Assembly (NCBI GenBank): GCA_029247205.1
Contig: JAQWLT010000058.1
Location: 1 to 45,640 of the forward strand
DNA from: Phycisphaerales bacterium
GTDB lineage: Bacteria > Planctomycetota > Phycisphaerae > Phycisphaerales > SM1A02
Reading direction: 5' to 3'
Length of the DNA: 45,640 nucleotides
Shown: piece by piece, positions 8,562 to 17,031 of the stretch
How the letters are laid out: each line of letters starts with the position of its first letter
Position numbering within the stretch: position 1 is the stretch's first letter
Position numbers and translations under genes: made by a program
The notes under the pieces: generated by a model
Database searches by the model: none
What the model was told of the DNA's origin: nothing
The model's input: the letters and a program-made list of their open reading frames with translations, nothing else

Positions 8562-9003
8562 CGGTTCCTCGCTTCCTTCCCGATCCGTGAGATGTGGTGC
8601 ATGCCGTGCACACCCTGTTGCCTTGCCCGCGGGACCATCCTGCGGGGCTGTACCTGAGCAGAGGCGGATATCCTGCCGGTGGTGGCAGGCCTCTGGGCTG
8701 ATACTAGATGTTGTGGTGTGTTTGGCATGAGCAGGCATCTCGACCTTTTGATTCTGGTGACTTGAGGATTCCATCGGCCATCATGGTCGGTATACGTTAG
8801 GCAAACAGAAGCCAAACGTCAAGTATTGTCGCAAGCGGGCCCACAACGAGATGCTGATCCTGCTCAGAAGTATCTGAATGGGGCCAATTTGGTCCATTGC
8901 ACTGCCTCCTGCGTCGTTGTTCAGACTTCTTCTACGCCCTCTTCCGATAACTCCAGGCTCGTGTTTGCATGCGTTTAGAACTGGTCCCACCTGAAATGTT
9001 CTG
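8267..9003. other. 737-bp region with no firmly supported gene
   Basis: Between the lexA and aminotransferase starts no frame gives a recognisable protein. The only structured elements I see are a possible minus-strand promoter (8794-8822) and a ribosome-binding-site-led minus-strand frame starting at 8561, described separately. No tRNA, repeat or clear terminator was seen. It could hold a lexA leader with operator, a small RNA or a decayed gene. Confidence 0.5.
8794..8822 (-). promoter_or_regulatory. Possible sigma70-type promoter pointing toward lexA
   Basis: On the minus strand TTGACG (8822-8817) is followed after exactly 17 nt by TAACGT (8799-8794). The -35 box matches the consensus at five of six positions, but the -10 box is weak. 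If used, it would give lexA a leader of over 500 nt or drive the doubtful frame starting at 8561. Confidence 0.3.
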
Positions 9004-10206
9004 GTGTTGCTACGGTCCGCAGGAATGTCTACTCCTCCCACACCGCTCCCTGATGCTCATCCGTCGCTGTGGTCTGTAGCGGATGATTGGGTGTTTCTGA
9101 ATCCAGGTAGTTTCGGTCTGCGGCTGCAAACTGTGCAAGCCCGCCGCGGCGAACTGCTGTCACAGTCTGAGTCGCAGCCCGTTGAGTTCTTGGAACGCAC
9201 CGCGTTACCGCTGCATCAGCAAAGTCTCGACACGCTTGCTGCGTTTTTAGGTACTGATCCTGCCCGACTTGGTTTTGTGAGCAATGCGACCGAGGCTATT
9301 GGCGCTGTTCTGTCGTCGATTGGAGTTGGGAAGGGCGACACCATTTTGATTGGTGATCAGGTTTATGGCGCAGTTGCTGCAGCGTGCGAATGGCTGACTC
9401 GCAATGGCGGCCAAGTGAAGCGGGTGCCTGTTTCGTTGCCAGTGCGATCGACCAGTGATATCACCGCTGCGTGGAAGAAGGCTATTGCAGACGGTGCTAC
9501 CTTGGCGATTGTCGATCATGTCACATCCGGCACGGCGATCGTGCAGCCTGTGAGCGATATTGTCAGCGTGTGCCGTGATGCAAGTCTGCCAGTACTGATC
9601 GATGGGGCGCACGCGCCGGGTATGCTCGAACTCAATATCGATGCAATCAATGCCGATTGGTATGCCGGCAATCTCCACAAGTGGGTTGGGGCTCCGTCTG
9701 GTGCAGGCTTCTTATGGACAGCCGATCGCCATCAATCAATCGTGCGGCCATTGGCCTTGAGTCATGATGTTTTTGAGAGTTATCAAATGGCGTTTGCTTG
9801 GCAAGGAACGCGCGATATCACGCCATGGTTGGTTGTGCCAGATGCCCTCATGGCGATCGAACAGCGATGGGGCTGGCTGGCACTTCGGCAGTGGCAACAC
9901 GATATGGCGTGCTGGGCGGGCGAGCGGTGTGCCGAAGCATTTGGCACCGAGGTGGCTGATGGAACGGGCGGGCAGTGCACCGGTGCGATGGTGTCAATTG
10001 CATTACCAGCTGACGCGTCCAGCAAGTTTGCTGACCGCTTTGCACTCCGCGATGCGATTGCAAGCCGCCACCGAGTCGAAGTTGCGGTTGACGACCAAGT
10101 TGGCCGGTGGTGGATGCGATTGTCCTTTGGTGCGTGGAATAGACCAAGCGATGTAGATGCTGCGATCGACGCGATGCGTGATTGCCTAGATCGTCCGGTC
10201 GAGTAG
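9004..10206 (+). CDS. Class V PLP-dependent aminotransferase-fold enzyme (isopenicillin N epimerase-like)
   Basis: Up to 400 aa. The fold-type I PLP enzyme signature is clear: NPGSFGL near the N terminus, SNATEAIGAVL (phosphate loop region), DGAHAPG with the Asp that pairs with the pyridine nitrogen, and the Schiff-base Lys in AGNLHKWVGAPSGAGFLW. The 'NLHKW..P.GAGFL' pattern is that of the isopenicillin-N-epimerase-like subgroup rather than cysteine desulfurases (NifS/SufS), and no catalytic Cys loop is evident. The true substrate is unknown. GTG 9004, TTG 9007 and ATG 9025 are possible starts; ATG 9025 has AGGA directly upstream but with too short a spacer. Confidence 0.82.
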   Translation: MLLRSAGMSTPPTPLPDAHPSLWSVADDWVFLNPGSFGLRLQTVQARRGELLSQSESQPVEFLERTALPLHQQSLDTLAAFLGTDPARLGFVSNATEAIGAVLSSIGVGKGDTILIGDQVYGAVAAACEWLTRNGGQVKRVPVSLPVRSTSDITAAWKKAIADGATLAIVDHVTSGTAIVQPVSDIVSVCRDASLPVLIDGAHAPGMLELNIDAINADWYAGNLHKWVGAPSGAGFLWTADRHQSIVRPLALSHDVFESYQMAFAWQGTRDITPWLVVPDALMAIEQRWGWLALRQWQHDMACWAGERCAEAFGTEVADGTGGQCTGAMVSIALPADASSKFADRFALRDAIASRHRVEVAVDDQVGRWWMRLSFGAWNRPSDVDAAIDAMRDCLDRPVE

Positions 10207-10235
10207 TTTCAATGACGTCTCTGGCTGGCGTGCTC

Positions 10236-10988
10236 TTACGAGCCAACACGGGCGACGACAAAGTCCTCACTTCGCATGCGGCGGCGCGCAGCTGAGGCTT
10301 CGGCTCGGGTTGCGAAGGCGCCGCACTGCACGAGCCACCATGTACCCCGTGCATCTGATCGCTTTCGCACAATCGCTGGTCCAAGGCCAGCCATATTCGT
10401 TTGCGTGGACAATGTTGCTGCGTGCGAGTCTGCAGACGCTCGGCGGCGATAAGCGCCCGCTTGAAGCGAAAATGATCGGTCGGTGGGGGCTTCTGCTACG
10501 CTCGGGCCATCGAGCCTTGATCGCCACACAGATGCTTCTGGGGACTGTTTGTCCCGTGAGCAGACAGCCAGCGCGTGCACCGCCACTTGTCGTTGGTCAG
10601 ATCCCTTGAGCAGTGTCCAAGCCTTGTCGTATCTGCGAAGTGCCTCGGTGTCGTCGGCCCGTCGTGCCGCGAGTTGGCCGAGCATCGCCTGGGCCCCCCC
10701 GGCCACGGCGGTGTCCTTGGAGTGGGTGGCGGTCTTGAAGAATGCCCGAGACGCTTCGTCATGGCCTTGCCGGTACTCGGCCAATCCGCCTATCCACGCA
10801 GCAGCGTCGGCGTTCACGGAGTGGTCTCGAACCATGACAGAGGCAGCACGGCTTGCGGCCCCATCGAGTTTTTCGTCGTATAGCCGCTGGACTCGCTGGA
10901 GCGTGGTGGCTGGAACTTTGGGCTTGCAGCCCAAACTGCCAAGGACTGCAGTAAGCATGGTGGCCAGTAGAAGTGGGTGGTACATCAT
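10236..10988 (-). CDS. SPOR-domain protein with helical-repeat region, probable lipoprotein
   Basis: 250 aa. The N terminus is hydrophobic and ends in LGSLGC, a rather weak lipobox. Residues about 30-140 are alanine-rich helices reminiscent of TPR repeats (EYRQGHDEASRAFFKTA, RRADDTEALRRYDKAW). The C-terminal 75 residues form a SPOR domain (FSLQAGAYRRRASADSHAA then TWWLVQCGAFATRAEASAA), which in other bacteria binds denuded peptidoglycan glycans at division sites. It is tail-to-tail with the aminotransferase and divergent from the AMP-forming ligase. A role at the cell envelope is inferred from the SPOR domain only. Confidence 0.75.
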   Translation of the reverse strand: MMYHPLLLATMLTAVLGSLGCKPKVPATTLQRVQRLYDEKLDGAASRAASVMVRDHSVNADAAAWIGGLAEYRQGHDEASRAFFKTATHSKDTAVAGGAQAMLGQLAARRADDTEALRRYDKAWTLLKGSDQRQVAVHALAVCSRDKQSPEASVWRSRLDGPSVAEAPTDRSFSLQAGAYRRRASADSHAATLSTQTNMAGLGPAIVRKRSDARGTWWLVQCGAFATRAEASAARRRMRSEDFVVARVGS

Positions 10989-11140
10989 TGGTGACAGGCT
11001 ACTCCTTCTGTGAAGCGGATCGGCACAATGGGGTGGTGGGCAGTAGAACCGGGGGCTTGCATAGGCCAGAGGGCGAGTGTGTCTTTGTGTCGATCAACCG
11101 GGCTGCGTGCGGGCCGCTGCTGCATTACTGTGCACAACCC

Positions 11141-12637
11141 ATGCGGCTCATCAACCCAATCTTGCGAAATTGGCTTTCTCATCCAGTTCGTGGCTGTATT
11201 GAAGACGACTTTCGCACGTGGCGGGGGATCACGCTGTGGGCTGCGTCGCGGCATCTTGCTCGTCGCATCGAAGACCGGTCAAGCCGGCCCAATATCGGCG
11301 TGCTGCTGCCAACGGGCGGAGCATTCCCGGTTGCGTTGGCGGCGACATGGATGATCGGCCGAACCATCGTGCCACTGAATTATCTGCTTTCCAAACGTGA
11401 ACTCAATTGGATCATCGAGCACGCCGAACTCGATCTTGTCGTGACGGCTGGGCCGATGCTGCAGAAATTTGGTCCGCTCCCTGACCATATTCAAACGATT
11501 GAATTGGAGAAGGCCAACTTCAAGGGCCTACCGCCACTCTTTCGACCGGTGCGGCGGGATGATGATCACACGGCCGTCATTCTCTATACGTCTGGTACCT
11601 CTGGCCTGCCAAAGGGTGTGCAACTCTCCGTCGGGAACTTGGCGGCCAATGTCGACCAGTGCATTCGCTGGGCTGACTTCACCAAGAAGGATTGCTTCCT
11701 TGGCGTGCTGCCGCAATTCCATAGTTTCGGGTTTACGGTCACGACGCTACTTCCGCTGATGCTTGGGTGCCGCGGTCTTTATACCGCACGATTCCAAGTC
11801 TCGCGGGTGCTTGAATTGCTGCGGCGACAGCGACCAACAGCGCTCATGGCCATTCCATCAATGTATAACCTGCTCCTGGTCTCGAAGGAGGCGCGAGCCG
11901 AGGACTTTCAGTCACTCCGATACATCGTCTCGGGCGGCGAGCCTCTGCCGGACGCTGTGTATGACGGGTTTGCCAAACGCTTTGGCATCCGATTGTGCGA
12001 AGGCTATGGTCTGACTGAAACAGCCCCGGTTACCAACTGGACGCGGCCGCACGAGGAACGCCGCGGCGTTGTTGGTCGGCCACTCGATGGCGTCGAGGAA
12101 CGCATCATCGACCCAAGCTCAGGCGACACACTTGGCCCTGGTCATGATGGTGAGATTCGCATGCGTGGCGACAACATTATGGTCGGGTACTACAAAGATC
12201 CGGATGCCACTGCTGCCGCTTTCGACGAAGATGGATTCTTCAAGACTGGTGACATGGGTCAACTTTCTGCAGATGGTTTCCTCTCGATCACCGGCCGCAT
12301 CAAGGAAATGCTCATCATTGGGGGGGAAAATGTGTTTCCTCGCGAGATCGAAGACGTGCTCCGCCGCCATCCCGATGTGCATGACGCTGCGGTCATTGGC
12401 ATGCAGGATCCCATGCGAGGCGAAGTGGCGCTCGCCTTCGTTGAACTGGAAGAAGATGCGAAGGCGACCTCGGCGGAAATTCGTAAGTATTGCAATGGTC
12501 CGCTTACGCCGTTCAAAGTGCCCCGCGAAGTTCGCGTCATTGACGCGCTGCCAAGGAACCCAACCGGAAAGATCATGCGTCGCGCACTGAGCGTGGACGC
12601 TGCGAAGACTGAAGGGACCTCCAATGTCAGCGGCTAA
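11141..12637 (+). CDS. AMP-forming acyl-CoA/acyl-ACP synthetase
   Basis: 498-aa ANL-superfamily ligase that adenylates a carboxylate (usually a fatty acid) and transfers it to a thiol. The P-loop-like motif is ILYTSGTSGLPKGVQLS, motif A5 is EGYGLTETAPVTNW, the hinge is FFKTGDMGQLSADGFLSITG, and the catalytic Lys lies in PRNPTGKIMRR near the C terminus. An open frame extends upstream to 10973, but homology starts at MRLINPILRNWL, so ATG 11141 is used. It overlaps mqnD by 14 bp and probably forms an operon with mqnD and the ACT protein. The substrate cannot be read from the sequence. Confidence 0.87.
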   Translation: MRLINPILRNWLSHPVRGCIEDDFRTWRGITLWAASRHLARRIEDRSSRPNIGVLLPTGGAFPVALAATWMIGRTIVPLNYLLSKRELNWIIEHAELDLVVTAGPMLQKFGPLPDHIQTIELEKANFKGLPPLFRPVRRDDDHTAVILYTSGTSGLPKGVQLSVGNLAANVDQCIRWADFTKKDCFLGVLPQFHSFGFTVTTLLPLMLGCRGLYTARFQVSRVLELLRRQRPTALMAIPSMYNLLLVSKEARAEDFQSLRYIVSGGEPLPDAVYDGFAKRFGIRLCEGYGLTETAPVTNWTRPHEERRGVVGRPLDGVEERIIDPSSGDTLGPGHDGEIRMRGDNIMVGYYKDPDATAAAFDEDGFFKTGDMGQLSADGFLSITGRIKEMLIIGGENVFPREIEDVLRRHPDVHDAAVIGMQDPMRGEVALAFVELEEDAKATSAEIRKYCNGPLTPFKVPREVRVIDALPRNPTGKIMRRALSVDAAKTEGTSNVSG

Positions 12638-13538
12638 GAGACTTTCTATCACACTTGCGCATAGCCCCGACCCAGATGATGCATTCATGTGGTGGCCTTT
12701 GGTCGGGCTCAATGGCGCCGGCCCTGCGATCGATACCGGCCGCTTCGACTTTGAGTTGGTGACAGATGACATCGAGTCGCTCAACCACCAAGCCGAGTCT
12801 GGACGCTGGGACGTGACTGCGATCAGCATCGCGCAGTACCCCCAGGTCCGGCAGACCTATGTGTTGACTGGTTGCGGCGCATCGGTGGGTGACGGGTATG
12901 GGCCGAAACTGGTGACTCGGCCCGGCATGAGCCTCGAGCAACTTCGTCGCAGCGACCCTGTCATTGCCGTTCCGGGTGAGCGAACCACCGCGCTGGCAGT
13001 CAGTCGGCTGTTGCTTGGTTCCAGCATGCGTTGGAAGGCCGTGCCCTTTGATCGCATTGAGGCAGCGGTGCTTGATGGTGAGTTTGACGCTGGTGTGGTC
13101 ATTCATGAAGGCCAACTGACGTGTGAGCGCATTGGCCTGGAGATCTTGGTTGATCTCGGGGCCTGGTGGCGAGAGACCCGTGGGCTACTATTGCCGCTTG
13201 GAGGCAATGCGGCCAAGCGAGATCTAGAACAACGGGGCGGGCCAGGAACACTCGCTGCCCTCGCTGGCGTGCTTGCTCAGTCGCTTCAGCACGCTCTGGA
13301 AGAGCGGGAGACATCACTCACTTGGGCCATGGAGTTCGGCAGGGGCATTGCCCGGGCAGATGCCGATCAGTTCGTGCAGATGTACGTCAATAAGTGGACC
13401 CTCGACTTTGGGCCTGACGGCGAGCAAGCTGTCGTTGCAATGCTCGGCGAGGCCCATGCTGCAGGCATCGTGGCAAATCCGGGTATTGTGGACTTTGTAC
13501 GGCCCGAGCCGGCCTCTGCCACAGGAGTGGACGCATGA
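12624..13538 (+). CDS. mqnD: 1,4-dihydroxy-6-naphthoate synthase (menaquinone, futalosine pathway)
   Basis: 304 aa with a periplasmic-binding-protein-like fold. MqnD converts cyclic de-hypoxanthine futalosine to 1,4-dihydroxy-6-naphthoate in menaquinone synthesis. The family signatures are the N-terminal HSPDPDDAFMWWPL, the IAVPGERTTA loop, and GVVIHEGQLT, whose His matches the proposed catalytic base of MqnD. MqnA is related, but the SPDxDDxFM opening and IHEGxxT pattern indicate MqnD. Other mqn genes are not in the window. The stop overlaps the ACT-protein start (ATGA), so the pair is likely coupled. It implies a menaquinone-using respiratory chain. Confidence 0.88.
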   Translation: MSAAKRLSITLAHSPDPDDAFMWWPLVGLNGAGPAIDTGRFDFELVTDDIESLNHQAESGRWDVTAISIAQYPQVRQTYVLTGCGASVGDGYGPKLVTRPGMSLEQLRRSDPVIAVPGERTTALAVSRLLLGSSMRWKAVPFDRIEAAVLDGEFDAGVVIHEGQLTCERIGLEILVDLGAWWRETRGLLLPLGGNAAKRDLEQRGGPGTLAALAGVLAQSLQHALEERETSLTWAMEFGRGIARADADQFVQMYVNKWTLDFGPDGEQAVVAMLGEAHAAGIVANPGIVDFVRPEPASATGVDA

Positions 13539-14005
13539 CGTCGTTTGGGACAGGAACCGCAGCAGGATTTAGCATTCCGCTGATTCGCCAGTTCAGTGTT
13601 TTTCTAGAGAATCGCGTTGGTCGATTGCTTGATGTACTGCATAAATTCGATGAAGCCGTCGACGTGCAGTTGCATTCGATCGCGGTCCTTGAAGCCACCG
13701 ATTTCGCTGTTGTTCGATTGATTGCCGACAATGCAGATGCAACACGGTTGATCTTGAAAGAGCGTGATCTTGCCTTCTCAGAAATTGATCTCATTGTCAC
13801 CGAGCTCGATGAGGACCGTCCGCTCTCACGGTTGTGCCTGTACCTGCTCGGGGCTGAGCTGAATATTCAGTTCATGTACCCCATCATGAGCGACTCGCCA
13901 ATGGCCGGCCCTCGCATGGCGATTTGCTGTGATGACAATCAGTTCGCTGGTCAGGTGCTGATTCGTAAGGACTATCGGCTTCTGTGCGCAGACGATCTTC
14001 GCTGA
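13535..14005 (+). CDS. Tandem ACT-domain protein
   Basis: 156 aa. The first ACT domain starts at IRQFSVFLENRVGRLLDVLH, the classical beta strand plus 'N.pG.L..v' ligand loop seen in amino-acid-sensing regulators, with VDVQLHSIAVLEATDFAVVR as its second half. A second, shorter ACT-like unit follows (ELNIQFMYPIMS onwards). ACT domains bind small ligands, often amino acids, at dimer interfaces. Free-standing tandem ACT proteins are common in planctomycetes, but their targets are unknown. It is coupled to mqnD by an ATGA overlap. Its stop codon directly abuts that of the convergent cyclophilin gene. Confidence 0.8.
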   Translation: MTSFGTGTAAGFSIPLIRQFSVFLENRVGRLLDVLHKFDEAVDVQLHSIAVLEATDFAVVRLIADNADATRLILKERDLAFSEIDLIVTELDEDRPLSRLCLYLLGAELNIQFMYPIMSDSPMAGPRMAICCDDNQFAGQVLIRKDYRLLCADDLR

Positions 14006-15442
14006 TCACTGATTGAGCAGTTGCTTGAGCGAGATCTCTTCGCCGTTTTCGTTGTAGATGACCGGGTCGTACTCGTGGGGTCGCCGCCGAATGACTTCAA
14101 CTGAGTCGATGACATCGCCTTCTTGCATTTCGCGAATAACGTCGAGCCCGGTCAGGACACGGCCAAATGTCGTCCGTTTGCCGTTGAGGTGGATAGCGGG
14201 GAAGTGCAAGATGAAGAACTCGCCCGTTGTCGCCTTTGGTCTGCTGATGCGATAGGAGACGAGCGACCCTGCCCCAATGGCTCGAGAGTCGGTTGTTTCG
14301 TGTTCATCTGGAATCGTCCAGGCCGGCGCGCCATCGTCGTCGTGTCGACCGCCCATGATGGTGCGAAACCCAGTTTGCACTTGTCCAGCTGGATATTGGT
14401 CATAGAGGCCAAGGTCGGCCGAGGCAATGAAGTTCGCTACGGTATTGGGTGAGTCATTCTCGAACAGTTCCACGAGTACTTCTCGTCCGCCAATACGAAT
14501 GATGGCCAGTGGATTGTCATCGCGCAGGGCATCGTCGGATCGTTTCTGAAGTTCGGCGGGCCATTCCTCGACGGCTTGCGATCGAAGGGGCTTCACAAAT
14601 TTAAGTCGGCGATGCAGTCCGATTCGGTTGTCATCGAGGATGGCGTCCATGTCAATTTGGTTGAGAATCTCAACGGCACGATCAAACTCATGGTTTGCGA
14701 AGTGAACATCGGACCATAGATAGAGTTGTGATGGGTCGGTAAAACTGGACTCGGGGACCGACTGCATGAGTTGCTTCGCTTTGGAGAAGCGGTTGCTCTG
14801 GCGTAGAGCACGCGCTGTCGCCACGGTAAGTTCGAGATCATCTGGAAATGCCGCATGGAGTTGCTCGCCGAAGCGTGCTGCATATGACGGTTTAGTTCGA
14901 GCGAGCTGGTCGAGTTCGAGTCGAGCCTGTTCGCGATTGGATCCGGGTTGCAGGAATACTGCGAAGCGAGCTGTCAGGCGGTCGGGCTCGGTTGCGGCCA
15001 TCAGCTTAAATAGGCGATCCATATAGAGGCGGCTACCGGGCATATCGTCCAGAAGCATCGACAGTATGTCAATGGCTTGGGCTGAGTCGCGGGGTGTCCA
15101 GTAGTTCACCCAAGCGAGCCCGGCACCAGTCATCTCGGGCGCGATCGCCATCACTTGTGAGAAAGCGGCGTTGACCCCATCGTCGTCTTTGATCGCGACG
15201 CTGATGCTCGTGTCGATCTCAAGTCCTCGGAGGTCGGTGGGATACTTGGCCGAGAAAGCCCGCGCCTGGTCTCGAATAGTGATGGCTGCCGCGGCCCAAT
15301 CCTCTTGCTCATCTACAGGGGGTAGGGCTGCGACCGCCTCGGCAAGTGCAGCGGCCTCTTGGTCGACGTTCGTTGGTAGCGAAGAGGTAAAGGTCGCCGG
15401 TGGAGTGAGCAATGCAAGAAGCAGCGGGATGATGGTCAGCAT
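14006..15442 (-). CDS. Secreted TPR/cyclophilin-type peptidyl-prolyl isomerase
   Basis: 478 aa from ATG 15442. The start is placed there because MLTIIPLLLALLTPPATF is a good signal peptide; an in-frame ATG at 15487 would precede it with polar residues. Residues about 30-330 are helical repeats of TPR type with no catalytic signature. The last 160 residues form a cyclophilin domain: VELFENDSPNTVANFIA, FRTIMGG, GEFFILHFPAIHLNGKRTTF and FGRVLTGLDVIREMQEGD. In place of the usual FHR catalytic Arg motif it reads 'GFRTIMGG', so Arg is retained. It probably acts as a periplasmic folding factor. Stops of this and the facing gene form TGATCA. Confidence 0.8.
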   Translation of the reverse strand: MLTIIPLLLALLTPPATFTSSLPTNVDQEAAALAEAVAALPPVDEQEDWAAAAITIRDQARAFSAKYPTDLRGLEIDTSISVAIKDDDGVNAAFSQVMAIAPEMTGAGLAWVNYWTPRDSAQAIDILSMLLDDMPGSRLYMDRLFKLMAATEPDRLTARFAVFLQPGSNREQARLELDQLARTKPSYAARFGEQLHAAFPDDLELTVATARALRQSNRFSKAKQLMQSVPESSFTDPSQLYLWSDVHFANHEFDRAVEILNQIDMDAILDDNRIGLHRRLKFVKPLRSQAVEEWPAELQKRSDDALRDDNPLAIIRIGGREVLVELFENDSPNTVANFIASADLGLYDQYPAGQVQTGFRTIMGGRHDDDGAPAWTIPDEHETTDSRAIGAGSLVSYRISRPKATTGEFFILHFPAIHLNGKRTTFGRVLTGLDVIREMQEGDVIDSVEVIRRRPHEYDPVIYNENGEEISLKQLLNQ

Positions 15443-15785
15443 GGATGCGGTGGCCTTATGGAAAATTGGATCGTAGAGAGTATCCACTATGCAGAGTTTG
15501 AATGGCGGACATTGGCTTTGGCCGCAGAGGCGAAGACATGTGTATTGCTCGTGTCGTTGGTTGGACTGCGCATTGTGCCGAGCGGGAAGAGAGCGAAGAC
15601 AGATGTATTTTTTGATGTTTTTTGTCTTCCCGCGTTGACGAGGGCGAGTGAATCAGTATGATTCCGCACGTCGAGCCGATCCCGGCTTGACCACAACTTT
15701 GCCCCCGGAAGGGCTCGGTATGCGGCTTTGCCGCTGCCGGGCCTCTTTCTTGCGCTTGCTCTGGTTGGGGCGTTGGTGACCGGGA
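15443..15785. other. Intergenic stretch, no gene recognised
   Basis: 343 bp between ruvC (ending at 15786) and the cyclophilin gene start, both on the minus strand. It includes a poly-T patch on the plus strand (around 15606-15625) and otherwise mixed sequence. Short minus-strand frames here are arginine/serine-rich or lack ribosome binding sites and are not supported as genes. It probably holds the cyclophilin promoter. Confidence 0.5.
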
Positions 15786-16268
15786 CTACGGCAGTCTTCT
15801 TGCAGCCGCGGCGATGGCGATGGCGAGTGCGTCGGCCATGTCTGGTTGATCAGGGACGACACGAAGATTCAGTAGCGCCGTGACGGCGTGCTGGATTTGT
15901 TCTTTGGTTGCTCGTCCGTTGCCAGTGACTGCCTGCTTGATTTCGGCCGGTGAGAGTTCGCTTGTCTCAATATTGTGTTGCGCTGCGGCAAGGAGCATGA
16001 CGCCCCTGGCGTGCCCCATCTGCATGGCAGTTTGAGCTCGATCGCGGTGCACAAAGACTTGTTCGACGACTACTAGGTCAGGCTTGGTTTCGGCCATGAT
16101 CCGAGACAAGCCCTCATGAATATGAGCAAGTCGCTCGCCGAGCGGCTTTCGCTGCGGCACACGAATGACTCCTGCCTCGACAACGCCTGTGGCTTGGCCG
16201 CCGGCGTCGGCGTCGATACATCCGAAGCCTGTGTATCGAAGACCGGGATCAATGCCGAGAACACGCAT
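15786..16268 (-). CDS. ruvC: Crossover junction endodeoxyribonuclease RuvC
   Basis: 160-aa Holliday-junction resolvase. It acts as a dimer that cuts four-way junctions with RuvAB. The acidic active site is visible: Asp in MRVLGIDPGLRYTGFG, Glu in DLVVVEQVFV, and the C-terminal Asp pair in PDMADALAIAIAAA. The family block LSPAEIKQAVTGNGRATKEQ is also intact. ATG 16268 (MRVLGIDPG) is chosen because the upstream in-frame extension overlaps the ABC ATPase gene and lacks homology. It starts 10 nt after the ATPase stop, so the two are probably cotranscribed. Confidence 0.95.
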   Translation of the reverse strand: MRVLGIDPGLRYTGFGCIDADAGGQATGVVEAGVIRVPQRKPLGERLAHIHEGLSRIMAETKPDLVVVEQVFVHRDRAQTAMQMGHARGVMLLAAAQHNIETSELSPAEIKQAVTGNGRATKEQIQHAVTALLNLRVVPDQPDMADALAIAIAAAARRLP

Positions 16269-16278
16269 GGAGAGAAGC

Positions 16279-16992
16279 CTATCCGGTTGGCGTAGCGACT
16301 TGACAGATGTCTGATTCGACGAGGCCGTCACGCAGGCGCACAATACGTTGTGATCGCTTGGCCGTCTCTTCATCATGGGTCACCATGACAATGGTTCGCC
16401 CCTCGGCATGAAGTTCATCAAGGAGTTTGAGGATCGTTCGCCCCGTTGCCGAGTCGAGGTTGCCAGTGGGTTCATCTGCAAGCAAGAGTGGGGGGTCACC
16501 TACAAGCGCCCGAGCGATTGCAACACGCTGTTGTTGCCCGCCGGAGAGTTGGCCTGGGCGATGCGTGAGGCGGTCCGAGAGTTCAACTCGATCGAGGACC
16601 GCATGGGCCCGTGCATGTCGCTCTGCTCGAGGGACACCTTGATAGAAGAGCGGCACTTCAACATTCTCAACGATCGTCAGCTCTGGAATAAGGTTGAAGG
16701 ATTGAAAGATGAAGCCGATCCGCCGCCCCCGAATGGTGCTGAGGGCCGTGTCTTCCATGTGAGCGACATCGTCGCCGTCGAGCAGATACGAGCCTTTGGT
16801 AGGCCGATCAAGACAGCCAAGGATATTCATCAGCGTGCTTTTGCCTGAACCGCTTTGGCCCATGACACATACGTACTGCCCTTGCTCGATGAGCAAATCG
16901 ATGCCACGCAAGGCGGATGCCAGGATGCTGTCATCGGGCCGGTAGTAGATACGGTGAAGATTGGAGATCTTGATAATCGCTTGCGTGGGCAT
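16279..16992 (-). CDS. LolD/MacB-type ABC transporter ATPase, no permease adjacent
   Basis: 237 aa. Walker A is [20 protein letters not shown], the Q-loop is [13 protein letters not shown], the signature [15 protein letters not shown], Walker [14 protein letters not shown], and the switch His lies in [12 protein letters not shown]. '[13 protein letters not shown]' and '[11 protein letters not shown]' place it in the MacB/LolD/FtsE-like mechanotransmission group, whose partners are FtsX/MacB-fold permeases. No such permease occurs nearby. It is followed by ruvC at 10 nt and is divergent from trpE, with 39 bp between start codons. Confidence 0.9.
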   Translation of the reverse strand: MPTQAIIKISNLHRIYYRPDDSILASALRGIDLLIEQGQYVCVMGQSGSGKSTLMNILGCLDRPTKGSYLLDGDDVAHMEDTALSTIRGRRIGFIFQSFNLIPELTIVENVEVPLFYQGVPRAERHARAHAVLDRVELSDRLTHRPGQLSGGQQQRVAIARALVGDPPLLLADEPTGNLDSATGRTILKLLDELHAEGRTIVMVTHDEETAKRSQRIVRLRDGLVESDICQVATPTG

Positions 16993-17031
16993 GGTGGGGA
17001 GATGATACGGCAGGGCGGTACACTGCTCGTG

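Noticed and set aside
8392-8613. Minus-strand frame starting MCTACTTSHG
   Set aside because: Cys/Pro/Arg-rich shadow-type sequence in the same strip as the better frame at 8561; not convincing.
10973-11140. N-terminal extension of the AMP-forming ligase
   Set aside because: Lies upstream of the homologous start MRLINPIL and includes the divergent promoter region of the SPOR gene.
15653-15862. Basic minus-strand frame overlapping the end of ruvC
   Set aside because: Composition is arginine/serine-rich, there is no ribosome binding site, and most of it is out-of-frame ruvC sequence.
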